Shown: in pieces, positions 1-8,420 of the stretch | How positions within the stretch are numbered: position 1 is the first letter of the stretch | Layout of the letters: each line of letters opens with the position of its first letter | Source of the DNA: Gammaproteobacteria bacterium | GTDB lineage: Bacteria; Pseudomonadota; Gammaproteobacteria; Pseudomonadales; Halieaceae | DNA length: 33,438 bases | Assembly: GCA_030427335.1 (NCBI GenBank) | Contig: JAUHWV010000008.1 | Location: forward strand, 1-33,438 | Direction: 5' to 3' | Notes under the pieces: model-generated | What the model was told of the DNA's origin: nothing | Database searches by the model: none | Seen by the model: only the letters and a program-made list of their open reading frames with translations | Made by a program: the position numbers and the translations under genes

Positions 1-291
1 TTTTCCGTCACCACCTACCTGTTGCTGGCCCTGGCGTTTATCCTCATGGGTAAGGCGATGTCGGCACTTCAGGAAGCGGATCTTATCGGTATTACCCCAT
101 TGCCTGTCAGTTTTGAATTCGATTGGGCCGGCGTCAAATCCACCTGGCAGGGGATCCTGGCGCAATTGTCGGTACTGGTGGTTTTCCTGGTCTTTCTGGG
201 GTTGGCGAGAAGGCAGCGGAAAAATGCCCCTGTTGCAGAACGTTCAGGAGAGTTTTTGGAACCGGGTGTCACCCGCTCGAAACCGGAGTAG
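1..291 (+). CDS. FTR1-family iron/lead permease, C-terminal fragment (5' end outside window)
   Basis: The reading frame is open from the first base and ends at a TAG at 289-291, so only the last 96 or so codons are present. The fragment has a hydrophobic helix around the motif ALAFILMGKAMSALQEA, then a loop with a Trp-rich segment, then a second helix (LSVLVVFLVFLGLA) and a basic tail. This pattern matches the C-terminus of FTR1/EfeU-type permeases, the family that includes the PbrT lead-uptake protein. The gene runs toward a CadR/PbrR-type regulator and overlaps its 3' end by 23 bases, and the rest of the neighbourhood is metal resistance, which favours a PbrT-like role. Family assignment is fairly sure; the metal is inferred from context. 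Confidence 0.65.
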   Translation, partial: FSVTTYLLLALAFILMGKAMSALQEADLIGITPLPVSFEFDWAGVKSTWQGILAQLSVLVVFLVFLGLARRQRKNAPVAERSGEFLEPGVTRSKPE

Positions 292-679
292 CCGACAAAT
301 TCCGCAATATGCCGCACTGCTTCACTGTCCGACGGTTTGAGCAACTGCGGCGCAGCTTTCTCAGTTGCTCGTTTAGCTTGGTGAGCTCCTGGATACGCGC
401 CTCCACCTGCTCGATATGCCTATCCATCATCCGATTCACATCATCACATTGCGCGCCTGGAGAACGGTTTAAAGCCAAAAGCTGCCGGATCTCCGGCAAA
501 CTGAGATCCAGGCTGCGGCAGTGCTTGATGAACAGCAATTGCTCAACGGCCGCTTCATCATACAGACGAAAATTACCTTCACTGCGTTCTGCGGAGGCAA
601 TCAATTGTTCCTTTTCATAATGCCGGATGGTTTGCACGGAGCAGCCAGTCACTTTCGACAGTTCGCCGATTTTTATCAT
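269..679 (-). CDS. Cd(II)/Pb(II)-responsive MerR-family regulator (CadR/PbrR type)
   Basis: This 136-residue protein starts with the MerR winged-helix signature (MIKIGELSKVTGCSVQTIRHYE), continues through a coiled-coil dimerisation helix (about 75-110) and ends in a short metal-binding tail. Cysteines at 78, 113 and 122 sit where CadR/PbrR proteins place their three metal-binding thiolates (QCDD, RRSC, QCGIL). Proteins of this family bind Cd or Pb and twist an over-spaced promoter to activate efflux genes while repressing themselves. The gene diverges from the CDF gene at 756 and the shared 76-base gap holds a matching operator. Its 3' end overlaps the convergent permease gene. Metal specificity between Cd and Pb cannot be settled from sequence. 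Confidence 0.9.
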   Translation of the reverse strand: MIKIGELSKVTGCSVQTIRHYEKEQLIASAERSEGNFRLYDEAAVEQLLFIKHCRSLDLSLPEIRQLLALNRSPGAQCDDVNRMMDRHIEQVEARIQELTKLNEQLRKLRRSCSNRRTVKQCGILRNLSATPVSSG

Positions 680-694
680 CTCTCAATATTCCGA

Positions 695-725
695 TTGACT
701 CTATAGTTATTATAGAGTTTATAGT
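695..725 (+). promoter_or_regulatory. MerR-type operator-promoter for the CDF gene
   Basis: A -35 box TTGACT (695-700) and a -10 box TATAGT (720-725) are separated by 19 bp, the over-long spacing typical of MerR-activated promoters. Inside the spacer lies the perfect inverted repeat ACTCTATA (698-705) / TATAGAGT (711-718) with a 5-bp centre. This resembles known CadR/PbrR/ZntR operators. It lies between the divergent regulator (start 679) and CDF (start 756) genes and probably controls both. Confidence 0.8.
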
Positions 726-755
726 GACCGTCTGTACATCCACAAGGGCTTTTCA

Positions 756-1661
756 ATGTCTGACCCGTGCAATGACGGCTGCCAGAGCGCGAAGGTTGCC
801 AATGTCCCCGCCTCTGGGATAGCGAATACTGATACGGCTTTTCAACATGGCTATGTCAGTGACTACCGGGTGCCAAAAATGGACTGCCCGTCGGAAGAGG
901 GGATGATCCGCATGGCCTTGGACAGTATTGAGCCCCGGGTTTTACTGGAGTTCGATACACCGAATCGGAAGGTGCGGGTATTCCATGGCGACAATGGGGC
1001 TGCCATCGAGGAGAGGATGCGCTCCCTGGGGCTGGGTGCCACGCTCGAAAAAACCACCCCGGTGGGGGAAGAGGATTTAGTCCTGGCCAAGGAGAAGGAA
1101 GAGGCAACCGCCCAGGTCGAAGCCGGTATACTGAAGTGGTTGCTGGCCATCAACGGCGTTATGTTCGTGGTTGAACTGACAGTAGGCTGGCTGGCGCAAT
1201 CCACCGGCTTGATCGCGGATTCTTTGGACATGTTTGCTGATGCCGCCGTCTACGGCGTGGCACTGTATGCCGTTGGACACAGTGTCCGGATGAAGCTGCG
1301 CGCGGCACATTTATCTGGCTGGCTTCAGATCATTCTCGCCCTCGGTGCTTTGAGTGAAGTGGTAAGGCGGCTATTGTTCGGAAGTGAGCCTATTTCCAGT
1401 CTGATGATGGGCTTCGGGCTCGTGGCCCTGGCGGCAAATGTAGTGTGTCTGCTGTTGATTGCCAAAAGCCGTAATAGCGGCGCGCATATGAAAGCCAGCT
1501 GGATTTTCTCCGCCAATGATGTGATCGCCAATCTAGGTGTCATCCTTGCCGGTGGATTGGTGGCCTGGACGGGCTCACGTTATCCAGATTTGGTGATTGG
1601 CCTTATCATCGGTTTGATTGTGTTAAATGGTGCGCGCCGTATTTTGCAGCTAAAGTTCTGA
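756..1661 (+). CDS. Cation diffusion facilitator with N-terminal HMA-like domain
   Basis: The 301-residue protein has a short Cys-containing start (C5, C9), an HMA-like fold at about 34-98 with MDCPSEE (42-48) in place of the usual CxxC loop, then about six membrane helices from residue 125. Helix 2 carries DMFAD (158-162), aligning with the HDxxD metal site of CDF exporters; the helix-5 site reads FSANDVIAN (251-259), so the usual His four residues before the Asp is missing. The protein stops right after helix 6, so the cytoplasmic C-terminal domain of classical CDFs is absent. It is divergent from the CadR/PbrR-type gene, under its operator, and 13 bases ahead of a methyltransferase gene. 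Likely role: cytoplasmic divalent metal export. The family is clear; the substrate is inferred. Confidence 0.75.
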   Translation: MSDPCNDGCQSAKVANVPASGIANTDTAFQHGYVSDYRVPKMDCPSEEGMIRMALDSIEPRVLLEFDTPNRKVRVFHGDNGAAIEERMRSLGLGATLEKTTPVGEEDLVLAKEKEEATAQVEAGILKWLLAINGVMFVVELTVGWLAQSTGLIADSLDMFADAAVYGVALYAVGHSVRMKLRAAHLSGWLQIILALGALSEVVRRLLFGSEPISSLMMGFGLVALAANVVCLLLIAKSRNSGAHMKASWIFSANDVIANLGVILAGGLVAWTGSRYPDLVIGLIIGLIVLNGARRILQLKF

Positions 1662-1674
1662 TTGAGGAAATGCG

Positions 1675-2337
1675 ATGAAGAGTTCCCGGCCCACCTATAT
1701 TCCTGCCTTGAAGTATCGTGCCCTAACCCGTTATTACGACTGGGTGGTTTCCTTGACTACACGAGAACAAATCTTTAAAACTGCGTTGGTCAACCAAGCT
1801 GCTCCGTTAGCAGGACAGCACTTACTCGATGTGGGCTGCGGCACGGGAACCCTGACTCAAATGTTTGCCGAAAGAGAACCGTCGCTGACTATTACTGGTC
1901 TGGATGCAGACTCTGGAGCACTCGAACTAGCCAAAACCAAGTTTGCTTCAATGGATCAGCGTGTGAGTTTGTGGCAGGGTTTCGCACAAGATATGCCCTT
2001 CGAAACAGCGACTTTTGACGTTGCAGTGTCGAGCTTGTTTTTTCACCACTTGACACGACTGCAGAAGCTCGATGTCTTAAAACAAATCCATAGGGTCCTT
2101 AAACCAGGTGGGAGATTACACATTGCTGATTGGGGAAAGCCTTCGTCATCGATTCAACGAATGCTATTTCTGCTGGTTCAGTGCCTTGATGGTTTTGAAA
2201 CCACACGAGACAATGTCAAGGGTGTGTTACCCTTTTTGATAGAGGAAGCGGGCTTTGTTGTGGTTGGTAGTAAAGATTGTGTAGCAACGCCTTTAGGTAC
2301 TATCCAGTTCATTCAGGCGAAAGCACATTTAACATGA
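1675..2337 (+). CDS. Class I SAM-dependent methyltransferase
   Basis: The 220-residue protein has the SAM-binding motif I LDVGCGTGT at 51-59, the acidic motif II (GLDAD) after the second strand, and later motifs VAVSSLFFHHL and RVLKPGGRLHIADWG, the layout of UbiE/Methyltransf_11 enzymes. The substrate cannot be read from the sequence. The start codon follows a GAGG ribosome-binding site 13 bases after the CDF stop, so it is probably co-transcribed with it under metal control. It could modify a small molecule or a metal(loid), but it shows no arsenite-methyltransferase cysteine set. Its base composition looks more AT-rich than its neighbours by eye, which may mean separate acquisition. Confidence 0.8.
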   Translation: MKSSRPTYIPALKYRALTRYYDWVVSLTTREQIFKTALVNQAAPLAGQHLLDVGCGTGTLTQMFAEREPSLTITGLDADSGALELAKTKFASMDQRVSLWQGFAQDMPFETATFDVAVSSLFFHHLTRLQKLDVLKQIHRVLKPGGRLHIADWGKPSSSIQRMLFLLVQCLDGFETTRDNVKGVLPFLIEEAGFVVVGSKDCVATPLGTIQFIQAKAHLT

Positions 2338-2403
2338 ATAAGCATTTTAACAGTGGGTTTTCAGATACTCGCCATGTCAGGTTAGTTCGGCTGATACAGG
2401 ATT

Positions 2404-2432
2404 TTGCGCGCCTTAACCCAAAATGCTAACAT
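2404..2432 (+). promoter_or_regulatory. Possible sigma-70 promoter of the czc-like operon
   Basis: TTGCGC (2404-2409) and TAACAT (2427-2432) are separated by 17 bp, 40 bases before the chosen start of the small Cys/His protein gene. Both boxes are only partial matches. No clear operator dyad was seen here, so control of the operon is not explained by this site alone. Confidence 0.3.
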
Positions 2433-2472
2433 ATTCCACTTATTCCATTGTCATTGGGTTTATATTCGGTTT

Positions 2473-2826
2473 ATGAGTCGAAAAGCACTGTCTTATCTGC
2501 TGTTAGTCTTGATTGCATTGCAATCAGTGACAGCTATGGCAGATGTGCATCCCGTTGATTATTCAGACTCCGTCCAGTTTTCCTCTGATTTCACCGATGG
2601 CTCATCATCGGGAATACTGGATAGCTCGATCGCTGATCCCGCAGAGCAAAATACCCCGCCTGACGACCTGTTTCATTGTCATCACCATGGCTGCCATTGC
2701 CATGTCTATTTATCCGGCAACCTGACTCACTCAAACTTTTTGCACAAACTTTCGTTGCACAACGACTATCATGCCATCATCCCCGAGGCCCCATCCTCGT
2801 CGCTGTACCGCCCTCCAATCGCCTGA
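2473..2826 (+). CDS. Small secreted Cys/His-rich protein (CzcI-like position)
   Basis: The 117-residue protein begins with a Sec signal peptide (MSRKALSYLLLVLIALQSVTAMA), followed by an acidic, Ser-rich region and a dense metal-binding motif with H68, C69, H70-H72, C74, H75, C76 and H77. The ATG at 2473 was preferred over an upstream TTG (2404) because it puts the signal peptide at the N-terminus. It lies just before the CzcC-, CzcB- and CzcA-like genes, the place taken by czcI in other metal operons, and would act in the periplasm as a metal binder or sensor. Resemblance to CzcI is by size, location and composition only; alignment was not possible. Confidence 0.6.
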   Translation: MSRKALSYLLLVLIALQSVTAMADVHPVDYSDSVQFSSDFTDGSSSGILDSSIADPAEQNTPPDDLFHCHHHGCHCHVYLSGNLTHSNFLHKLSLHNDYHAIIPEAPSSSLYRPPIA

Positions 2827-2909
2827 TTTTACTGATTAAGTTTTTCCTGTGTTGCCGTTATCGCTGCAATGCGCGGTTCGAATTATCTTAAATAAGTAGG
2901 ATCTACCAC

Positions 2910-4250
2910 ATGTTACCAATACGTTCTGCGCCTGGTTCTGGCGCATGGGAGCGGCGGAATATCAGAAACCGCTGCATTCTGTTCAGTTTACTATTTTTTA
3001 TTTTTTCTTCGGGGCTTAATGCGGCTCCTGGTGACCTAACAATCACGCTGACCAATGCAGTGCAGCGTTCCTTGTCGCAAAACCCTTCTCTAAACATTTT
3101 TCCCTACCGCTATGCCGCCCTTCAAGGTCAGGCAGAAACGGCCCGGTTACGGCCGGCGTATGAGCTGGGTTTTGATGCTGAAAATGTTGGTGGCACTGGG
3201 GATTTCAGCGGCGCAGATAGTGCTGAGCTAACCATTGCGCTGTCTTCAGTCATCGAAATGGGGGATAAGCGCGCGGCACGGCAAGGCGTGGTATCCCACA
3301 GTCGGTCGGTGCTCAATGCCAGCCGACAGGTGGAATCCCTGGCCTTATTGGGCGAAGTCACCCGCCGTTACGTCGATGTGCTAGCGGCACAGGAGCAGGT
3401 CACCCTGGCTGGCGAGGCCGCCCAATTGGCGAGCGAGAGCTTACGCATTGTGAAAAAGCGGGCTACGGCGGGGGCGACACCCGAGGCGGAGGTCAAACGG
3501 GCACAGGCTGCTGCCGAGCAAGCCAAGCTCGCTTTGCTTTCGGAGCAGCAACGGCTCGCTTATTTGAAAGTGTCGTTGTCTGCATTGTGGGGGGTAACCT
3601 CGCCGGACTTTAACAAGGTGGAAGGTGATCTATTCCAGTTTGGCGAGGACGTGGCATTCGACATGTTGTACGCCAAAGTTGAAAAAAATCCTGCGATAGA
3701 AATATTCGCAGCAGAGTCCCGCCTCAAAGAAGCGGAAATACGCCTTGCTCAAACCCAATCCAGTGCCGATATCAGCTGGTCGGTGGGTGTTCGTCGCTTG
3801 CAGGAAACCGATGATACCGCGTTGGTAGCGGGTTTCAGCATGCCGTTGTTTTCCGGTAAGCGAAATGTCGGCGCCGTTTCGACCGCGTTGGCCGAAAAAA
3901 ATCAGGTGTTGGCAGAGCGCGACGTAATGCTGCTGGATTTACACACCCAGCTGTTCCGCGCCTATCACAACCGCAAACAAGCCATTGTCGCGGTAGAGAC
4001 ACTGCACACCGCCATCATTCCCGCCCTTGAGCAGGCCCTGATAGACACTCAGGCGGCCTATCAACGCGGTCGCTACGGGTATCTCGACTATGTCAGCGCG
4101 CGGCAGGAATTATTGAGCGCCAGGCGCACCCAGATCGAAGCGGCCGCAGCCGCCTTAACCTATGGTGCGGAAATTGAGCAGCTGACAGCAGAGCCCCTGG
4201 CCTTGACTCAGTATGGCGAAGACAACACATTTTCAGGATCAGAACAATGA
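2910..4250 (+). CDS. czcC: CzcC-like outer-membrane efflux factor (TolC family)
   Basis: The 446-residue protein has a long charged N-terminus followed by a hydrophobic signal segment (about 22-38, ending near LNAAPG). Two long alpha-helical repeats follow, rich in Ala, Gln and Glu (for example around RRYVDVLAAQEQVTLAGEAA), typical of outer membrane efflux proteins. The C-terminal repeat holds the family motif AYQRGRYGYLDYVSARQELL. The protein would form the trimeric outer-membrane channel of a tripartite metal pump. It overlaps the adaptor gene by 4 bases (ATGA), showing translational coupling, and the CzcA-like pump follows. The metal-pump assignment rests on these neighbours. Confidence 0.88.
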   Translation: MLPIRSAPGSGAWERRNIRNRCILFSLLFFIFSSGLNAAPGDLTITLTNAVQRSLSQNPSLNIFPYRYAALQGQAETARLRPAYELGFDAENVGGTGDFSGADSAELTIALSSVIEMGDKRAARQGVVSHSRSVLNASRQVESLALLGEVTRRYVDVLAAQEQVTLAGEAAQLASESLRIVKKRATAGATPEAEVKRAQAAAEQAKLALLSEQQRLAYLKVSLSALWGVTSPDFNKVEGDLFQFGEDVAFDMLYAKVEKNPAIEIFAAESRLKEAEIRLAQTQSSADISWSVGVRRLQETDDTALVAGFSMPLFSGKRNVGAVSTALAEKNQVLAERDVMLLDLHTQLFRAYHNRKQAIVAVETLHTAIIPALEQALIDTQAAYQRGRYGYLDYVSARQELLSARRTQIEAAAAALTYGAEIEQLTAEPLALTQYGEDNTFSGSEQ

Positions 4251-5188
4251 AATCAAAAAACCACGTTAACAAATCTATCATCCAGCTTCTGTTCAGTTGC
4301 TTCGCGATTGCGCTGCTATCCGGGCAAGCGCTTGCCGAAACAGGTCATGGGGAGGAAGCAGAGCACGGCGAAGAAGGTCATATTGAACTGACCCAAGAGC
4401 AGATCCAACATTCAGGCATTACCCTGGTAACCGCGACTTCGGGCACCATCCGCGATGTTTTGCCAGTATATGGCGTCGTCGCCACCAACGCAGAGCGTGT
4501 ACAGTCGGTGACGGCACGCTTCGACGGCGTTATTCGGGAAGTTAAAAAAAGTGTTGGTGATCCGGTTCGCAAAGGCGAAACCCTGGTGACTGTGGAAGCG
4601 AATGAAAGTCTGAAAACCTATTCGATAGTTTCAGCGCTCAATGGTGTTATTACGCAACGTAATGCTAACCCTGGTGAGCAGACTACCGATACTCCCTTGT
4701 TGGTGGTACAGGATTTCTCAACGGTTTGGGTGGAACTGTCGATTTTTCCTAAAGATGTTGCTCAGGTTGAATTAGGCCAGCAGGTTCGCGTTCTCAGTCT
4801 CGATTCAACCCAAATTACCGAGGGGAAAATCATCTATATTGCGCCGCTTGGCCAAGCTGGTAATCAGGCCATTACAGCGCGCGCTTTGATCGACAACCCG
4901 AATGGCATTTGGAAACCCGGTCTCTTTGTCAACGCGCAAATCACCCGTGCCGAAATAGCTGCTCCGGTGGTGATCCGCAACGAAGCCTTGCAAATCGTCG
5001 AGGATAACCCTGTTGTTTTTGTTCGGGGTGAGGAAGGTTTTGAACCACGTACAGTGACCTTGGGGCGCACCGACGGTGAGCTAAGCGAAGTCGTGGTAGG
5101 TCTGTCCGCAGATGAAGTGTATGTCAGCAAAAACAGCTTTATTCTGAAATCGGAGATGGGCAAGGAGGATGCTGAACATGGACACTAA
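4247..5188 (+). CDS. czcB: CzcB-like periplasmic adaptor of metal RND pump
   Basis: The 313-residue membrane-fusion protein has a signal peptide (to about residue 30), then a short His/Glu-rich stretch (GHGEEAEHGEEGH) likely to bind metal. A barrel-sandwich lipoyl-like half follows, with RFDGVIREVKKSVGDPVRKG and a second half near ALNGVITQRNANPGE; a beta-barrel domain completes it. The C-terminus ends in EDAEHGH, a second His motif. It is shorter than the classical 520-residue CzcB and lacks its large extra domains. It would link the CzcA-like pump to the CzcC-like channel and possibly hand over metal. The gene starts inside the czcC stop codon and is followed by czcA after 83 bases. Confidence 0.88.
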   Translation: MKSKNHVNKSIIQLLFSCFAIALLSGQALAETGHGEEAEHGEEGHIELTQEQIQHSGITLVTATSGTIRDVLPVYGVVATNAERVQSVTARFDGVIREVKKSVGDPVRKGETLVTVEANESLKTYSIVSALNGVITQRNANPGEQTTDTPLLVVQDFSTVWVELSIFPKDVAQVELGQQVRVLSLDSTQITEGKIIYIAPLGQAGNQAITARALIDNPNGIWKPGLFVNAQITRAEIAAPVVIRNEALQIVEDNPVVFVRGEEGFEPRTVTLGRTDGELSEVVVGLSADEVYVSKNSFILKSEMGKEDAEHGH

Positions 5189-5282
5189 AAAAGTATTTTT
5201 GGCACCATTTACGACGCCGAACCATCTGCACGGCTTTAACCGGTCATATGAACCCACAATAGGAGTTCACCATGATCGATAA
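5178..5282 (+). CDS. Possible 34-residue leader peptide between czcB and czcA
   Basis: A very strong Shine-Dalgarno sequence AAGGAGG (5162-5168) lies inside the end of czcB, 9 bases before an ATG at 5178 in another frame. The reading frame spans the whole czcB-czcA gap and stops at 5280-5282, 8 bases past the czcA start. The predicted peptide begins MDTKKVFLAPF and has several His residues but no known domain. Its ribosome passage could couple czcB and czcA translation. It may equally be chance, since the AAGGAGG also encodes CzcB residues. Confidence 0.2.
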   Translation: MDTKKVFLAPFTTPNHLHGFNRSYEPTIGVHHDR

Positions 5283-8200
5283 ACTCATTCAATTTTCCAT
5301 CGCGCGCCGCTGGCTGGTGATGTTTCTGGTACTGGTAATTGGGGCCTTGGGTGTCTGGAACTACCAGCACCTGCCCATTGACGCGGTACCCGATATCACC
5401 AACGTCCAAGTGCAAATCAATACCGAAGCTCCCGGTTATTCACCGCTGGAAGTGGAGCAACGCATTACCTACCTGGTGGAACTGGCGATCACGGGGTTAC
5501 CCTATGTGGAGAGCACCCGTTCGTTATCACGCTACGCCCTGTCTCAGGTGACCGTGGTGTTTGAAAAAGGCACGGACATCTATTTTGCCCGTAACCTCAT
5601 CAATGAGCGCTTGCAGCAGGCGAAAAGCGAGATGCCTTCCGGGATTGAGCCGGTAATGGGGCCTGTTGCCACAGGCCTTGGTGAAATCTTTCACTATGCG
5701 GTGCATGCAAAACCGGGCGCCTTGCAAGAAAACGGTGAGCCCTATGATGCAACGGCCTTACGCACCTTGCAGGATTGGGTGATCCGTCCGCAGTTGCGTC
5801 TGGTTCCCGGCGTCACCGAAGTCAATACCATTGGCGGTTTCGAGAAGCAGTTCCACATCACCCCTGAACCTGCAAGGCTGCTAGCCTACCAGCTTAGCTT
5901 CGATAATTTAGTGGCGGCATTGGAGAAAAACAACGCCAACATCGGTGCGGGCTATATTGAAAAAAATGGCGAACAATATCTGATTCGTGCCCCCGGACAG
6001 GTAGCTGACATCCCGGCGATCGAAAAAATCATCGTCGCCCGTCGTGACGGCCTACCCATAACCGTGGCTGATGTCGCCGAGGTTGGATTCGGCAAAGAGT
6101 TGCGCACCGGTGCTGCCACACTCGATGGCGAGGAGACAGTATTGGGTACCGCCGTCATGTTGCTAGGAGGCAATAGTCGCACGGTTTCCCAGGCGGTGTC
6201 GGCCAAACTTGTGGAAGTCAACAAAACGCTGCCCGAAGGCGTGATCGCGGAACCGGTTTACGACCGCACGGTATTGGTTGATAAAACCATTGCCACGGTA
6301 CAAGCCAACCTGGCCGAAGGCGCGATATTGGTTGTTGTCGTGCTCCTGGTCATGCTGGGCAATGTCCGGGCGGCCTTACTCACCGCAATGGTGATCCCTT
6401 TATCCATGTTGATGTTGATGACAGGCATGGTGCAGACCAAGGTCAGCGCCAATCTGATGAGTTTGGGTGCGCTCGATTTTGGCTTGATTGTGGATGGCGC
6501 GGTGATCATTGTCGAAAACTGCATTTTGCGTCTGGCCGGACGCCAGCACCACCTTGGGCGCACCTTAAAGCTGGACGAACGTTTTCAAACGGTGTTTGCG
6601 GCCACCCGCGAGGTATTTACACCGAGTTTGATCAGCGTATTGGTAGTGATTCTGGTGAACTTACCCATCCTGGCGCTAACCGGCGTGGAAGGAAAAATGT
6701 TTACGCCCATGGCCATGGCGGTAATCATGGCCTTGCTGTCTGCGCTGGTGCTGTCACTCACCTTTGTGCCTGCCGCCGTGGCGCTGTTTATGACGGGGCA
6801 TATTGAGGAGAAGGACAATTTCATTGTTCGCCACTCCAAACGGTTTTACGCCCCGGTTTTGGCGTGGGCACTCAAATTTCGCGTACTCGTATTGTCTGCG
6901 GCCCTGATCTTTGTGGTTTTGGTCGGCGCACTGGCAACGCGGATGGGTACGGAATTTATCCCGAATCTGGATGAGGGCGATATTGCCATCCAGGCGCTAC
7001 GAATACCGGGTACCAGTCTCACTCAATCCCTGGATATGCAGTTTCAATTGGAAAAAGCGGTGCTGGAAATCCCTGAAGTCAAAACCTACTTCTCGCGCGT
7101 CGGCACGGCTGAAGTCGCCAGTGACCCCATGGGGCCGAACATTTCCGATGGTTATGTCATGCTCAAGGATCACAGTGAATGGCCTGACCCTGACAAAACC
7201 AAAGCGCAGTTGCTGGAGGAAATCGGTGAGAAGTTATCATTATTGCCGGGTAATGCCTTCGAGATCAGTCAGCCGATCCAGCTGCGTTTTAACGAGTTAA
7301 TATCGGGTGTGCGATCCGATCTCGGGATCAAGGTGTTTGGCGACGATTTGACGCAACTGCTGAAATCGGGCGGCGAAATCGCGGCGGTATTGAACGGTAT
7401 CGAGGGCGCCGAAGGGGTTAAGGTCGAGCAGGTGTCTGGGTTACCTATTCTGTCCATTAATGCGGATCGTTCAGCCCTGTATCGTTATGGTTTGAATGTC
7501 GCCGATGTACAGGACGTGGTCGCCGCCGCCACGGGTGGTGAGGAAGCCGGCCTGATCTTTGAGGGCGATCAGCGTTTCTCGATAGTGGTGCGGGTAGCCG
7601 AGCGCGTCAGGGGTGACTTGCGCGCGTTGGAGCGTTTGCCGATACCGCTGCCAGACGGCGGATACGTGCCACTGCGGGAAGTGGCTAGTCTCACCCTGGC
7701 GCCTGGACCTAATCAGATCTCTCGTGAAAACGGCAAGCGGCGACTGGTGGTCAGCGCCAATGTTCGCGGTCGCGATTTGGGTGGCTTTGTGGCCGAAGTT
7801 CAGGGCAAAGTGGCGCAACAAGTGAAATTGCCACCTGGCTATTGGCTGGAGTACGGCGGTACTTTTGAGCAATTGCAATCGGCCACGCAGCGGTTAAGCC
7901 TGCTTGTCCCCGTTACCCTAGTGATGATTTTTGCACTGTTGATGATGACCTTTGGCTCAGCAAAAGATGCGGCATTGGTCTTTAGTGGCGTACCGCTGGC
8001 GCTGACCGGTGGCGTTATCGCCTTGTGGTTACGGGACATCCCCCTCTCGATTACCGCCGGTGTTGGGTTTATTACTTTATGCGGTGTATCGGTACTGACC
8101 GGGGTCATGATGGTGTCGGCCTTTCGGGATGAGCTCAATCGCGGTGAATCCGTCGAGCAGGCGATTCTGGGCGGCGCCATGTTGAGATTGCGGCCGATAT

Positions 8201-8412
8201 TGATGGTCGCTCTGGTGGCCGCATTAGGCTTCCTGCCGATGGCACTCAATACCAGCACCGGGGCGGAAGTCCAGCGGCCACTGGCCACGGTGGTTATCGG
8301 CGGCATTATCTCTTCCACGTTACTTACGTTATTGGTGCTCCCCGGTCTGTATCGATTGGCTTGGCGAAGGCCAAAAGCGATTGATAACAATGGCGAACCG
8401 ATCGCTGAGTAA
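5272..8412 (+). CDS. czcA: CzcA-like heavy-metal efflux RND permease (HME family)
   Basis: The 1046-residue protein has the full RND layout: helix 1 (about 14-30), a first periplasmic loop, helices 2-6 (about 345-500), helix 7, a second large loop, and helices 8-12 at the C-terminus. Helix 4 contains LDFGLIVDGAVIIVEN, with D402, D408 and E415 at exactly the positions known as essential in Cupriavidus CzcA. This is the signature of pumps for divalent Zn, Co or Cd rather than Cu/Ag pumps. It would use the proton gradient to export periplasmic or cytoplasmic metal through the CzcB-CzcC-like partners. An AGGAG site precedes the ATG. The protein looks complete; the precise metal range is unknown. 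Confidence 0.93.
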   Translation: MIDKLIQFSIARRWLVMFLVLVIGALGVWNYQHLPIDAVPDITNVQVQINTEAPGYSPLEVEQRITYLVELAITGLPYVESTRSLSRYALSQVTVVFEKGTDIYFARNLINERLQQAKSEMPSGIEPVMGPVATGLGEIFHYAVHAKPGALQENGEPYDATALRTLQDWVIRPQLRLVPGVTEVNTIGGFEKQFHITPEPARLLAYQLSFDNLVAALEKNNANIGAGYIEKNGEQYLIRAPGQVADIPAIEKIIVARRDGLPITVADVAEVGFGKELRTGAATLDGEETVLGTAVMLLGGNSRTVSQAVSAKLVEVNKTLPEGVIAEPVYDRTVLVDKTIATVQANLAEGAILVVVVLLVMLGNVRAALLTAMVIPLSMLMLMTGMVQTKVSANLMSLGALDFGLIVDGAVIIVENCILRLAGRQHHLGRTLKLDERFQTVFAATREVFTPSLISVLVVILVNLPILALTGVEGKMFTPMAMAVIMALLSALVLSLTFVPAAVALFMTGHIEEKDNFIVRHSKRFYAPVLAWALKFRVLVLSAALIFVVLVGALATRMGTEFIPNLDEGDIAIQALRIPGTSLTQSLDMQFQLEKAVLEIPEVKTYFSRVGTAEVASDPMGPNISDGYVMLKDHSEWPDPDKTKAQLLEEIGEKLSLLPGNAFEISQPIQLRFNELISGVRSDLGIKVFGDDLTQLLKSGGEIAAVLNGIEGAEGVKVEQVSGLPILSINADRSALYRYGLNVADVQDVVAAATGGEEAGLIFEGDQRFSIVVRVAERVRGDLRALERLPIPLPDGGYVPLREVASLTLAPGPNQISRENGKRRLVVSANVRGRDLGGFVAEVQGKVAQQVKLPPGYWLEYGGTFEQLQSATQRLSLLVPVTLVMIFALLMMTFGSAKDAALVFSGVPLALTGGVIALWLRDIPLSITAGVGFITLCGVSVLTGVMMVSAFRDELNRGESVEQAILGGAMLRLRPILMVALVAALGFLPMALNTSTGAEVQRPLATVVIGGIISSTLLTLLVLPGLYRLAWRRPKAIDNNGEPIAE

Positions 8413-8420
8413 TACCCGCT

